Of a DNA stretch of 64,000 bases, positions 26,201 through 34,932 are shown in pieces. The DNA lies in contig NC_012669.1 in assembly GCF_000023105.1 (NCBI RefSeq), positions 1,054,001 through 1,118,000 of the forward strand, in the 5' to 3' direction. The translations under genes and the position numbers were made by a program. Source of the DNA: Beutenbergia cavernae DSM 12333 (lineage in GTDB: Bacteria > Actinomycetota > Actinomycetes > Actinomycetales > Beutenbergiaceae). Position 1 is the first letter of the stretch. Every line of letters begins with the position of its first letter. The notes below the pieces were generated by a model. That model saw nothing but the letters and a program-made list of their open reading frames with translations. It was not told the origin of the DNA and did no database searches.

Positions 26201-29200
26201 GGGTTCGGAGCACAACGACAACTTCTCGGTGCGGTATGCGACGTCGATCGACTCCGGTGCGGGGACGTACCGGTTCACGGCTCAGGCCGACGACGCCGTG
26301 CGGGTGCTGGTCGACGGTGTCGCGGTGATCGACGAGTGGCACGACTCCTCCGGTGACGTCGAGCACGTGGCCCAGGTCGCGCTGACCGAGGGCCCGCACA
26401 CCGTGGTCGTGGAGTACTACGAGGCCGGCGGCACCGCCTCCGTCTCCGCCACCGTCACCAAGCTCGCCGAGGGGTGCGTGGCGGGTGAGTGGTCGCGTGA
26501 GGTGTTCGCGGCGGTGGATCTGTCGGGTGAGGCTGCGGCGACGGACTGTGTGGCTGCGGTGGATGAGGACTGGGGCTGGCAGCGGCCGGCGGGGATCGAC
26601 AACAACGACGACTTCTCGGTCCGGTTCTCCTCGACGCTGGACGTGGCGGAGGCCGGGACGTACCGGTTCACCGCGCGGGCGGACGACGGGGTGCGGGTGC
26701 TGGTCGACGGTGTCGCGGTGATCGACGAGTGGCACGCCTCCTCCGGTGGTGAGGACTACGTGGGTGAGGTCTCGCTCGCGGCTGGTGCCCACGCGGTGGT
26801 GGTCGAGTACTACGAGGGCGGTGGGACGGCGTCGGTGTCGGCGTCGTACGAGCGGCTCGACGTGGAGCAGTGTGCGGCCGGTGCGTGGCAGCGCACGGTG
26901 TACGTCGGGACGGAGCTCGCCGGTGAGGCAGTGGTCACGGACTGCGTGAACGCGGTCGAGGAGGACTGGGGCTGGCAGCGGCCGGCGGGTTCGGAGCACA
27001 ACGACAACTTCTCGGTGCGGTATGCGACGTCGATCGACTCCGGTGCGGGGACGTACCGGTTCACGGCTCAGGCCGACGACGCCGTGCGGGTGCTGGTCGA
27101 CGGTGTCGCGGTGATCGACGAGTGGCACGACTCCTCCGGTGACGTCGAGCACGTGGCCCAGGTCGCGCTGACCGAGGGCCCGCACACCGTGGTCGTGGAG
27201 TACTACGAGGCCGGCGGCACCGCCTCCGTCTCCGCCACCGTCACCAAGCTCGGTGCGGACACCGAGGCACCGGCGGTGCCGGCGGAGATCGGCGTGGCGG
27301 CCGACGGCGAGACCCTCGTCGTCACCTGGTCGCCGAGCGTGTCCACGGACACCGTCGGCTACCGCCTCTACCGCGGCACGGAACCCGGCGTGGACGTGGA
27401 GGGCACCCCGGTGCTCGGCGCCGCGAGCCCGGCGGACGTCACGACGTACACCGACACGGACGTCGAGCCCGGCACCTCGTACTACTACGTGGTGACGGCC
27501 GTGGACGCCGCGGGCAACACGTCCGCGCCGTCGGCCGAGGCCGTGGGCATGGTCCCGGCCGAGCCCGACACGCAGGCGCCCGAGGCGGCGACGGAGCTCA
27601 CCGCCGCGGGCGGCGACACCGAGGTCACGCTGGGCTGGACGGCCTCCACGAGCGACGACGTCGCCGGGTACCGCGTGTACCGCGGGCTCGAGCCCGCCGT
27701 CGGCGTCCAGGGGTCGGAGCCGATCACCGGCGTCGGCCTCGTGGCGGAGCCCGCCTACACCGATGCCGGCGTGACGAACGGCACGACGTACTTCTACGTC
27801 GTCACCGCCGTGGACCTCGCGGGCAACGAGTCGGTCGTCTCGAACGAGGTCGTCGCCGTCCCGCGGGTGCCGAACGACACCGACGTCCGGGTCGACTTCA
27901 CCGCCACGAACGGCGTCCCGGCCACGGGCTACGTGGCGGACTGGGGCCAGTCGTACGGGCTGCGCTCGAGCGCCGGTCAGGGCACCGGTCTCACGTACGG
28001 CTGGCTCGACGTCGACGGTCACCCGCTCGCGCTCGTGGGCAACGGCCGGGACCGCGAGCGCGTCGGCGTCGACGAGCGGCTCGACTCGATGATCCACATG
28101 CAGTACGGCGACGTCGACGGCGGCACCGGCACGAACGGCGTCCTCGCCGAGGGCGTGTGGGAGCTGGCCGTGGCTCCCGGGCTGTACGAGGTGACGGTCG
28201 CCGTCGGCGACCAAGCGGGCGCGCTCGACGTGTACGACTCGCAGCACGCGATCAACGTCGAGGGGACGGCGGCTCTCGAGTCGTTCGTCGGCTCGGCAGG
28301 GGCGGAGTACGACACGCTGACCACCACGGTCGGGGTGTGGGACGGCCGGCTGACGATCGACGCCGACGGCGGCTTCAACACGAAGCTCGCGTACGTCGAC
28401 GTGGCCGGCGTCGAGCAGGTGCCGCACGTCGACACCGTGCTCCCCGAGAACCGGGCGAGCGACCACGACGTCAACGCCGGCGTCTCGGCGACGATCCGGA
28501 TCCCGTACGCCGGCATCGGCGTCGACCCGGCGTCGCTCCCCGGCAACGTGCACCTGTACGAGCTCCCGCTCGGGGTGGAGGTGCCCACCACCGTCGGGAC
28601 CTCGGGCGGCAACGACGTCATCTCGCTCGCGCCGGACGCGCCGCTCAAGCCGGAGACGTCCTACCGGTTCGTCGTGACGGCCGGGGTGCAGGACAACCTC
28701 GGCGAGGCGTTCCTCCCGTTCACGTCGGTCTTCACGACGGGCTCGGGCGACGTCGTGGTCGGCGACGAGTTCACCCCGCTGACGAACATCGAGTTCGAGA
28801 AGGTCGAGCTCCCGATCGGGGCCGGCACGTACTGGGCGTCGTTCGCCTTCGGTCCCGACGGCAAGCTGTACGGCACCTCGGTGGGCGAGGGCCTGTACCG
28901 GTTCACGGTGAACGAGGACGGGACGCTCGCCGACAAGGAGTACCTCGGGTACGCCGGCATGACGATGATCGGGCTCGTCTTCGACGAGGCGGCCACGGCC
29001 GACGACCTGCGCCTCTGGGTCACGACGACGACCGCGAACTTCAACGAGTCGGGCCAATGGGTCAGCGGCATCAGCCTGCTCACGGGTCCGGCCCTCGGCA
29101 CCCGCAACCAGGTCTTCAGCGAGCTGCCGAGGTCGCTGTCCGACCACCTCACGAACTCGATGACGTACGGCCCGGACGGACGCATCTACTTCATGCAGGG

Positions 29201-32200
29201 GTCGAACCAGGCGGCCGGCGATCTGGACAACTCGTGGGGTCAGCGCGGTGAGCAGCTGCTCACGGCCGCGGTGCTCGTGTTCGACCCGCACCACCCGCAG
29301 GTCGAGGCGGCGGCTGCCGGCGGTGGCGCCATCTCGGTCAAGACGGCGCAGGGTGGGACGTACGACCCGTACGCCACGAACGCACCCCTGCGGATCCACG
29401 CGACGGGCATCCGGAACGCGTACGACCTGGTCTGGCACTCGAACGGGCACCTGTACGTCCCGACGAACGGCACGGCCGGCGGCGCCAACACCCCGGGCGT
29501 GACGGCGAACGCGAACGGTACGTTCACGCGCGTCGCCGCGGCCGGGATCCCCGGGTACGCGTCGGTCAACGGTCAGGACGTCACGGCCCAGTGCCAGAGG
29601 CGCGGCTACACGGGCGGGTCGGTCCCGCCGATCGCGAACCAGCCCACGCAGCGCGACCTGCTCTTCGACGTCGAGGAGGGCGGCTACTACGGGCACCCGA
29701 ACCCGACCCGCTGCGAGTGGGTGCTCAACGAGGGCAACGACCCGGCGAGCCCGCCCCAGTCCCCGGGCCAGGGTGGGTCGCGCTACCCGGTCGGCACGGC
29801 CGCGGACCCGAACTACCGCGGCATCGCGTACGACTTCGAGTTCAACAAGTCGCCGAACGGTGCGCTCGAGTACTCCAGTGCCGCGTTCGGTGGACAGCTC
29901 CAGGGCCGCCTGGTCGTGACCCGGTTCTCCAACAACAACGACCTGATCTTCCTGCAGCCGGACTCGGCGTCGGGTGAGATCCTCGGCGCCCAGACCGAGG
30001 TCGGGATCACCGGCGTGCCGAACTCGACGATGCAGGGAGTGGGCGGCTTCAACGACCCCCTCGAGGTCGTCGAGGACACGCGCACCGGCAACCTGTACGT
30101 CAACCAGTACGACCGCAGCGGCAGCGACCAGCGCCTGTACCTGCTCCGCGTGCCCGCCGACCAGCGGCCGGACGCGGTCACGGTCTCGGCGAGCGAGCTC
30201 GTCTTCTCCGCGGTGAAGAACACCGACTCCGCGGCGAAGACGGTCACGGTCACCAACTCCGGGTCGGAGGCGGTGACGCTCGACGTCGCCGCGGCCGGCC
30301 CGAACGGCGGCGAGTTCGAGATCCTCGCCGGCGACGGTGCGGTGCTCGCTCCGGGTGCCTCGACCACGGTGAGCGTCCGGTTCTCGCCGGGATCCGTCGT
30401 CGGGCAGCGGAGCGGGGAGCTGCGCATCGCCGCGGGTGACAGCCTCGTGACGCTCGGGCTGTACGGCCTCACGATGAACGGCATCGAGGGTGGCAACGAG
30501 CCGCCGCTGCAGGCGGTGCTGAACACGGTCGGCCACCCGGTCGACGTGGGCTGGACGTCGCTCGCCGACGGGATGTCGCCGTCGGCCAAGGGCGACGAGG
30601 TGCTCGAGCCGCTGTTCGTCCGGAGCGGGACGGGCCCGGTCCGGGTGACGCCGCTGGCGCACTACGCGCCGCTCGAGAACATCCCGTTCGGGTGGTACAC
30701 GGGCGACGGCGTCGCTGCCGACCGGCACCAGGTGGGGGCGATCTCCTCGACCGGCTACCAGTCGGTGCTGCCCCCGGTCACGGCGGGCTCGGCGTCGTCG
30801 TTCGACCCCGGTGCCGAGGAGTTCGGCTTCTACTACTACTCCGGCGTGTTCCAGCGGTACGGGTTCACCGAGGACCGGCTCAACAGCCCGGCCGCGGACG
30901 CCCACCGGGCGCGCGTGTACCCGGCGGTCAACCGTTCCGGCGTCGTGATCCCGAACTCCTACGTCGTGGCGTTCGAGGACGCGAGCAACGGCGACTACCA
31001 GGACTACGTGTTCCTGCTGCAGGGGCTCAAGCCCGTGACGGACACGGGCTCGGGCGACGGTGCCGTCCGGGTGGACTTCACGTCCGCGGCGGGCCGGCTC
31101 GCCGGGGGCTACCTGCGGGACTACGGGCAGGCGTACGGGCCACGGAGCGGCGCCGACCAGGGCAGCGGCCTGACGTACGGCTGGAAGGAGCTCGCCACGG
31201 AGAACAACGTCGACCTGTCCGTCGGCGGGACGATGCCCGGCAACGGCCGTGACCGGTCGACGACGTCGCAGCAGGACGTGCGCCTGGCGACGCTGATGCA
31301 CATGCAGGGCGACGACGTGCCGACGTTCAACGGGACGCCGGTCGAGGCGTTCTGGGAGATCGCCCTGCCGGACGGTGAGTACGACGTGACGATCGCCGTC
31401 GGCGACGCCTCGGTGAACACCGACCCGGAGTCGCACGTGATCAACGTCGAGGGTGAGCGTGCGGTCGGGCCGTTCGTGCCGACGGGCGCTGCGGGGTCCG
31501 CCACGCACCACGCCACCGCCACGGTGCGGGTGGACCTGGAGGACGGCTTCCTGACGCTCGACCCGATCGGCGGGGTGAACACGAAGATCAACTACGTGGA
31601 CATCGTGCCGGTCGAGCCGCAGGGGCCGGACGACCCGTCCGACGGCGCCCAGGTGAAGGTCAGCTTCGGCCCGGCCGGCGCGCCGACGCCGGCGGGGTGG
31701 ACCCTGGAGACCGGTGGTGCGTTCTCGGACGCCCGCGGCTACGGCTGGCTCGACGCCGGCACGGGCGAGCCGGTCGACCGGACGGTCGCCACGCGCCACC
31801 GGACGGCGGCGGTGAGCGGGATCGCCTACCCGAGCGACGTCCTGCTGCAGAGCTTCGCGTTCCTCGACAACGCCTCGCAGCCCACGTACACGAACGGCGT
31901 GTGGGAGTACGAGGTGCCGAACGGCGAGTACGAGGTGGCGGTCGCCGTCGGCGACGCCGCGTACCTGGACTCGACGCACGGCGTCACCGTCGAGGGTCAG
32001 CCGGTCGTCGCCTCGTTCGTCCCGACCGGGTCCACACCGTTCCAGGTCGGGGTGCGGGACGTCGTCGTCACGGACGGCAGGCTCACCGTCGCCAACAGCG
32101 GCACGAACACGAAGATCGACTGGCTGTCGATCCGCGGTGACGGACTCGGCGAGCCCCCGGTCACGCCGAGCGTCAGCGTCAACTTCCAGACCGAGGCGGC

Positions 32201-34694
32201 TCCGACGCCGACGGGCTGGCTGGCCGACACGGGCGGGCAGTTCTCCGAGGCGACCGGGTACGGCTGGTTCGTGGACGGTGCCCCGGCCGACCGGAGCGGG
32301 GCGACCCGCTACCGGACGACGCCGACGAGCGGGATCGCGTACCCGACCGGGGACGTGAGCCGGCAGTCGCTGATCCTCATGCAGGGCACGACCCTGACGG
32401 GCGGACCGATCGCCGGGGTCGAGGACGGCACGTGGGAGTACGCCGTGGCGAACGGCACCTACACGGTGACGGCGTCGGTGGGCGACCCCGGGTACCTCGA
32501 CTCCAACCACGGCCTCAGCGCCGAGGGCGCGTCCGTCATCGCCGGGTTCACCCCGACGGGCACGGCGCCGTTCACGACCGGTACCGCGACAGTGACCGTC
32601 ACGGACGGGCGGCTCACGCTCGTCCCGACGGGCATCAACACGAAGCTGAACTGGGTCCGGATCGAGGGTGCGAGCCTCGCCGCCCCGGCCGTCGAGGTGA
32701 CGGTCAACGGGGTCGCTGTCGGCGACACCTACGCGGGCGGCTCGGCGGTGCTCGACGTGAGCGCGACGGCGTCCGCCGGGACGACGATCGCCTCGCTGAC
32801 GTACGCGGTGAACGGCGGCGCGGCCCAGGCGTGGGACGGCCCGGTGACGTTCGAGGCGGTCGGGACGTACGTCGTCGAGATCGTGGCGACGGACGGCGCG
32901 GGCCGCACCACCACGCGTGAGGTGACGCTCGACGTCGCGGACATCGGTGGCACGCTCACGCTGTTCAACGAGCAGGCCACGCGGCGTCCGAACGGGCAGG
33001 TCCTGCCGGGGCTGTCGGAGAGCACGGTGGTGCTGCACCGCATCAACTCGGGCACCACGACGCACACGACGACCGAGACCGGCACGGTGCAGCTGCGGAA
33101 CACCGGGTCCAAGGACCTGCGCATCACGTCGCTGGCGCTCGGCGGGCCGCAGGCCGCGCAGTTCCAGATCGTCGACGGGCCGGAGCTGCCGCTCGACATC
33201 GCCCCTGGCGAGACGATCGACCTCACGGTGCAGTTCGTCGGCGCATCGGGCAGCAAGGGGATCCGGACGGCACACGTCCTGGTCACGTCCAGCGACCCGG
33301 CGTCGCCGCAGACCACCGTGAACCTCCGGGCCGGGTACATGAGCTCGCCGGAGGGCAACTCGGAGCTGACGCTGCCGCAGATCGTGAGCCTCTTCGGCTG
33401 GACGACCGACGTCGGCCCGCTCGTGGGCGGGGCGTCGCTCGGCAACGGCTCGGAGAACCCGGGCTCGCCGCTGAACGGTGAGGAGATCCGGTCGGGCCAG
33501 TGGAGCAGGATGGACCCGTCGCAGCCGGTGCAGGCGCGGCAGCTCGCAGCGTTCCACGGCTGCTGCACGGCGACGGAGACGATCAACGTCGCCGGCACGT
33601 CGGCGACGCACGCGACGCCGTACGGCCAGTCGATCTGGCCGCTCACCGGTGGCGGCAACCCCGTGCAGCTCAGCACGAGCCCGGGTGGGAACTTCTCGAT
33701 CGCGGTCGCGGGCCAGTCGACGAACAACCCCAGCTACATGGCGGTGAAGACCTGGCCGGTCCGGGATGCCTCGGGGGCGGTCGTTCCCGGGTCGTGGATC
33801 GTCGGGCACGACTACATCAGCTCACCGAGCCAGTGCGGGATCGGGGCGACGAACTGCGACTTCCAGGACAACGTCTACCTGCTCACGAACGCGTTCCCGG
33901 TGACGCCGAACGACACGTCGGCGCCAGCCGCTCCGACCGGGTTGGCGGGCACCGCTGACGCCGGTGGGGTCGACCTGACGTGGGAGCCGTCCGCAGCCGT
34001 GGACATCGCCGGGTACCGCGTGGAGCGCTCGACCGGCCCGATCGGGACCTGGTCGCTCATCAGCGGGGCGACGCCGGTCCGGACGACTGCGTTCCGGGAC
34101 GCGGCCGTGCCGTTCGCGAGCACGGTGGCCTACCGCGTCACGGCCGTGGACGCTGCCGGGAACGCGTCGCCGGTCAGCGCGGTGGCGAACGTCGACGTGT
34201 CGGCGGTCGAGGGTCGGGCGATCCGGATCAATGCGGGCGGCCCCGCGGTCACGGTGGACGGTGTCAGCTGGGCTGCGGACACGTACTTCGTGGGAGGCAA
34301 GACCTACGCGAACGCGCAGGTCACGCAGATCGCCGGCACCACCCAGGACGTCCTCTACCTCACGGAACGCAGCGCGACGGCGAACCTCGGCACGTTCGGC
34401 TACGACATCCCGGTGCCGGACGGCACGTACGAGGTGACCCTGCACTACGCCGAGATCTACCACGGGGCGACCGGTGGCGGTGCCGGAGGGACGGGGAAGC
34501 GGGTCTTCAGCGTGAATCTCGAGGGCGGGGGAGTCGAGGTCGCGAACCTCGACCTCAACGCCGTGGTCGCGCCGATGACCGCCTACACGACGACGCACAC
34601 GGTCACCGTTACTGGGGGCAACCTCGACATCGACCTCTCGGCGAGCGTCAACCAGCCGAAGATCTCGGCGATCGAGGTCGTGCCGGCACCCTGA
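23286..34694 (+). CDS. Giant secreted multidomain carbohydrate-binding protein (3802 residues)
   Basis: ATG 23286 is followed by a classic Sec signal peptide (RRRR, hydrophobic core, cleavage near ASA, residue 40). Approximate order: LamG/ConA-like domain (71-318); Fn3 (322-417); malectin-like (422-596); two Fn3 (600-795); four PA14-like domains (802, 934, 1064 and 1196 to ~1322); two Fn3 (1326-1530); malectin-like (1531-1712); Ig-like (1715-1822); sorbosone-dehydrogenase-like beta-propeller (1829-2296); ASH-like domain plus an uncharacterised domain (2298-2590); three malectin-like (2594-3125); Ig-like; a second ASH-like/uncharacterised pair (3222-3545); Fn3; terminal malectin (3644-3802). 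No LPXTG, membrane anchor or catalytic site is evident, so it is probably a secreted matrix or glycan-binding protein. Coupled by ATGA to the EPS operon. The PA14 part contains a near-perfect 786-base tandem duplication with less C-ending codons than its flanks. Confidence 0.85.
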   Translation: MSARVPQQADPGRRRRAIGALLAAVIAIPLGIGQALPASALTAAEIPADPAEWATAPYSPLPAAEIAAPGNSLVLDFDGTEGGLPASGDVATGFTMVQPSTADATAYVPGAISVSGGSLQIAASKGIAYLHNDPAVTNGGTRNQQDNTLGVGLDADDGRLRLATAVTVPADANQSAQGGLWFGPDDDNYVKLVVIGNAANQRQIQLSREISAVTATTNPNPDQRTVSVTSAALGSGPVRLVLEIDPVSGTASGWYQIGSGALTSLGAPLQIPASFVDGSLLDAEVPGTTSFGGVFATKRNLPEATAQVFSFADFSVEAIDTTPPAAPTGLLVEVGNDVDLAWTAPADGDVVGYRVYRSSTVPVDTQGTPISGDTPLTEPAFTDSTTFTGSTYAYAVVAVDAAGNASEPVTSAVVAPAPPAGDLVARIDFTTPTGTAADGYTADTGLPYDDTRGFGWLARSTGEPFDMSLNTRVRTNTGVTSDARLASIIHLEYGDTTNPNPANGIVGEDGVWEYALEDGEYAVVVGVGDSATGNYDSSHVVRAEEQVVLGPFDGNAAREYDEAVGIVEVTDGALTLDAGDGTNTKLTHVEIYRVSAGEPEAPAAPTDVVGVAGDAGVELTWQGVEGATGYSVYRGETADVDVDGAPLNAEPLTELSFVDADVTPGTTYFYAVVAHGEAGLRSAPSAVAEVTVPEDEPEAPSAPAGLAAEVVDGDVVLTWDEVDGATGYRVYRGAEAPVAVDGDGLTSEALTGTTYTDTGAEWESSYAYVVVAIGAGGASAPSEAVEVTLPADPEGPQEPGECVAGEWSREVFAAVDLSGEAAATDCVAAVDEDWGWQRPAGIDNNDDFSVRFSSTLDVAEAGTYRFTARADDGVRVLVDGVAVIDEWHASSGGEDYVGEVSLAAGAHAVVVEYYEGGGTASVSASYERLDVEQCAAGAWQRTVYVGTELAGEAVVTDCVNAVEEDWGWQRPAGSEHNDNFSVRYATSIDSGAGTYRFTAQADDAVRVLVDGVAVIDEWHDSSGDVEHVAQVALTEGPHTVVVEYYEAGGTASVSATVTKLAEGCVAGEWSREVFAAVDLSGEAAATDCVAAVDEDWGWQRPAGIDNNDDFSVRFSSTLDVAEAGTYRFTARADDGVRVLVDGVAVIDEWHASSGGEDYVGEVSLAAGAHAVVVEYYEGGGTASVSASYERLDVEQCAAGAWQRTVYVGTELAGEAVVTDCVNAVEEDWGWQRPAGSEHNDNFSVRYATSIDSGAGTYRFTAQADDAVRVLVDGVAVIDEWHDSSGDVEHVAQVALTEGPHTVVVEYYEAGGTASVSATVTKLGADTEAPAVPAEIGVAADGETLVVTWSPSVSTDTVGYRLYRGTEPGVDVEGTPVLGAASPADVTTYTDTDVEPGTSYYYVVTAVDAAGNTSAPSAEAVGMVPAEPDTQAPEAATELTAAGGDTEVTLGWTASTSDDVAGYRVYRGLEPAVGVQGSEPITGVGLVAEPAYTDAGVTNGTTYFYVVTAVDLAGNESVVSNEVVAVPRVPNDTDVRVDFTATNGVPATGYVADWGQSYGLRSSAGQGTGLTYGWLDVDGHPLALVGNGRDRERVGVDERLDSMIHMQYGDVDGGTGTNGVLAEGVWELAVAPGLYEVTVAVGDQAGALDVYDSQHAINVEGTAALESFVGSAGAEYDTLTTTVGVWDGRLTIDADGGFNTKLAYVDVAGVEQVPHVDTVLPENRASDHDVNAGVSATIRIPYAGIGVDPASLPGNVHLYELPLGVEVPTTVGTSGGNDVISLAPDAPLKPETSYRFVVTAGVQDNLGEAFLPFTSVFTTGSGDVVVGDEFTPLTNIEFEKVELPIGAGTYWASFAFGPDGKLYGTSVGEGLYRFTVNEDGTLADKEYLGYAGMTMIGLVFDEAATADDLRLWVTTTTANFNESGQWVSGISLLTGPALGTRNQVFSELPRSLSDHLTNSMTYGPDGRIYFMQGSNQAAGDLDNSWGQRGEQLLTAAVLVFDPHHPQVEAAAAGGGAISVKTAQGGTYDPYATNAPLRIHATGIRNAYDLVWHSNGHLYVPTNGTAGGANTPGVTANANGTFTRVAAAGIPGYASVNGQDVTAQCQRRGYTGGSVPPIANQPTQRDLLFDVEEGGYYGHPNPTRCEWVLNEGNDPASPPQSPGQGGSRYPVGTAADPNYRGIAYDFEFNKSPNGALEYSSAAFGGQLQGRLVVTRFSNNNDLIFLQPDSASGEILGAQTEVGITGVPNSTMQGVGGFNDPLEVVEDTRTGNLYVNQYDRSGSDQRLYLLRVPADQRPDAVTVSASELVFSAVKNTDSAAKTVTVTNSGSEAVTLDVAAAGPNGGEFEILAGDGAVLAPGASTTVSVRFSPGSVVGQRSGELRIAAGDSLVTLGLYGLTMNGIEGGNEPPLQAVLNTVGHPVDVGWTSLADGMSPSAKGDEVLEPLFVRSGTGPVRVTPLAHYAPLENIPFGWYTGDGVAADRHQVGAISSTGYQSVLPPVTAGSASSFDPGAEEFGFYYYSGVFQRYGFTEDRLNSPAADAHRARVYPAVNRSGVVIPNSYVVAFEDASNGDYQDYVFLLQGLKPVTDTGSGDGAVRVDFTSAAGRLAGGYLRDYGQAYGPRSGADQGSGLTYGWKELATENNVDLSVGGTMPGNGRDRSTTSQQDVRLATLMHMQGDDVPTFNGTPVEAFWEIALPDGEYDVTIAVGDASVNTDPESHVINVEGERAVGPFVPTGAAGSATHHATATVRVDLEDGFLTLDPIGGVNTKINYVDIVPVEPQGPDDPSDGAQVKVSFGPAGAPTPAGWTLETGGAFSDARGYGWLDAGTGEPVDRTVATRHRTAAVSGIAYPSDVLLQSFAFLDNASQPTYTNGVWEYEVPNGEYEVAVAVGDAAYLDSTHGVTVEGQPVVASFVPTGSTPFQVGVRDVVVTDGRLTVANSGTNTKIDWLSIRGDGLGEPPVTPSVSVNFQTEAAPTPTGWLADTGGQFSEATGYGWFVDGAPADRSGATRYRTTPTSGIAYPTGDVSRQSLILMQGTTLTGGPIAGVEDGTWEYAVANGTYTVTASVGDPGYLDSNHGLSAEGASVIAGFTPTGTAPFTTGTATVTVTDGRLTLVPTGINTKLNWVRIEGASLAAPAVEVTVNGVAVGDTYAGGSAVLDVSATASAGTTIASLTYAVNGGAAQAWDGPVTFEAVGTYVVEIVATDGAGRTTTREVTLDVADIGGTLTLFNEQATRRPNGQVLPGLSESTVVLHRINSGTTTHTTTETGTVQLRNTGSKDLRITSLALGGPQAAQFQIVDGPELPLDIAPGETIDLTVQFVGASGSKGIRTAHVLVTSSDPASPQTTVNLRAGYMSSPEGNSELTLPQIVSLFGWTTDVGPLVGGASLGNGSENPGSPLNGEEIRSGQWSRMDPSQPVQARQLAAFHGCCTATETINVAGTSATHATPYGQSIWPLTGGGNPVQLSTSPGGNFSIAVAGQSTNNPSYMAVKTWPVRDASGAVVPGSWIVGHDYISSPSQCGIGATNCDFQDNVYLLTNAFPVTPNDTSAPAAPTGLAGTADAGGVDLTWEPSAAVDIAGYRVERSTGPIGTWSLISGATPVRTTAFRDAAVPFASTVAYRVTAVDAAGNASPVSAVANVDVSAVEGRAIRINAGGPAVTVDGVSWAADTYFVGGKTYANAQVTQIAGTTQDVLYLTERSATANLGTFGYDIPVPDGTYEVTLHYAEIYHGATGGGAGGTGKRVFSVNLEGGGVEVANLDLNAVVAPMTAYTTTHTVTVTGGNLDIDLSASVNQPKISAIEVVPAP
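25689..26474 (+). repeat. 786-base tandem duplication, unit 1 (two PA14-like domains)
   Basis: Encodes PA14-like domains starting CVAGEWSREVF and CAAGAWQRTVY, each with a Cys pair, TYRFTA and VLVDGVAVIDEWH. Over about 770 bases the only mismatch with unit 2 that I can find is GCT versus GCC (near 26000 and 26786), a silent change; the outer edges diverge. Wobble positions use many G and T endings compared with the C-rich flanking domains. Confidence 0.85.
26475..27260 (+). repeat. 786-base tandem duplication, unit 2 (two PA14-like domains)
   Basis: Direct, in-frame copy of 25689-26474. Near-identity at the DNA level, including silent positions, implies recent duplication or gene conversion. 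Within a unit the two PA14-like domains are only moderately similar, so the duplication acted on the pair. Confidence 0.85.
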
Positions 34695-34698
34695 GCCC

Positions 34699-34736
34699 GG
34701 GCGCCCGGCCGGGAACCCCGACCCGGCCGGGCGCCC
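34699..34736 (+). terminator. Terminator hairpin after the giant gene
   Basis: Perfect 15-base inverted repeat: GGGCGCCCGGCCGGG at 34699-34713 and its complement at 34722-34736, loop of eight bases, beginning four bases after the stop. There is no T-run, as is usual for intrinsic terminators in GC-rich actinobacteria. Confidence 0.8.
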
Positions 34737-34766
34737 GACCATCCCGCCGGGATGCCCTGGCCCTGT

Positions 34767-34802
34767 AGGGCAGGGTTCGGGGGAGGGTCCGCACGGTGGG
34801 CC
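34767..34802 (+). repeat. 36-base direct repeat, copy 1
   Basis: Begins AGGGCAGGGTTCGGGGGAGG and ends GGTGGGCC. It matches 34850-34885 except for one base (34786 G versus 34869 A). It lies in the gap between the giant gene and pncA, where no gene is seen. Confidence 0.7.
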
Positions 34803-34849
34803 TGCTGTGGTGACGGGGCCGGGGATCGACCGTGTGGTCGGTCCTCTGG

Positions 34850-34885
34850 AGGGCAGGGTTCGGGGGAGGATCCGCACGGTGGGCC
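34850..34885 (+). repeat. 36-base direct repeat, copy 2
   Basis: Second copy, 83 bases downstream of the first, in the same orientation. Only two copies exist here with a unique 47-base spacer, so it is not a CRISPR array. The rest of the 34737-34889 gap shows nothing I recognise. Confidence 0.7.
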
Positions 34886-34889
34886 CGCC

Positions 34890-34917
34890 GAGAGGCACGG
34901 AGGCGCGGAGGCCTCTC
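34890..34917 (-). terminator. Candidate terminator hairpin for pncA
   Basis: Inverted repeat GAGAGGC (34890-34896) and GCCTCTC (34911-34917) with a 14-base loop, starting 15 bases after the minus-strand pncA stop. Moderate stability and no T-run. Confidence 0.4.
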
Positions 34918-34932
34918 GCGGAACGAGGGGCG

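Noticed and set aside
25689-27260. CRISPR-like or satellite array
   Set aside because: The repeats are two 786-base coding units without spacers; they encode PA14-like domains.
25620-33809. A 2729-codon open frame on the minus strand opposite the giant gene
   Set aside because: Its translation is Arg/Val/His/Asp-rich without domains and mirrors the repeat structure of the plus-strand gene; stop codons are simply rare at this GC content.
34767-34885. Short CRISPR array
   Set aside because: Only two copies, one spacer of 47 bases and no cas genes.
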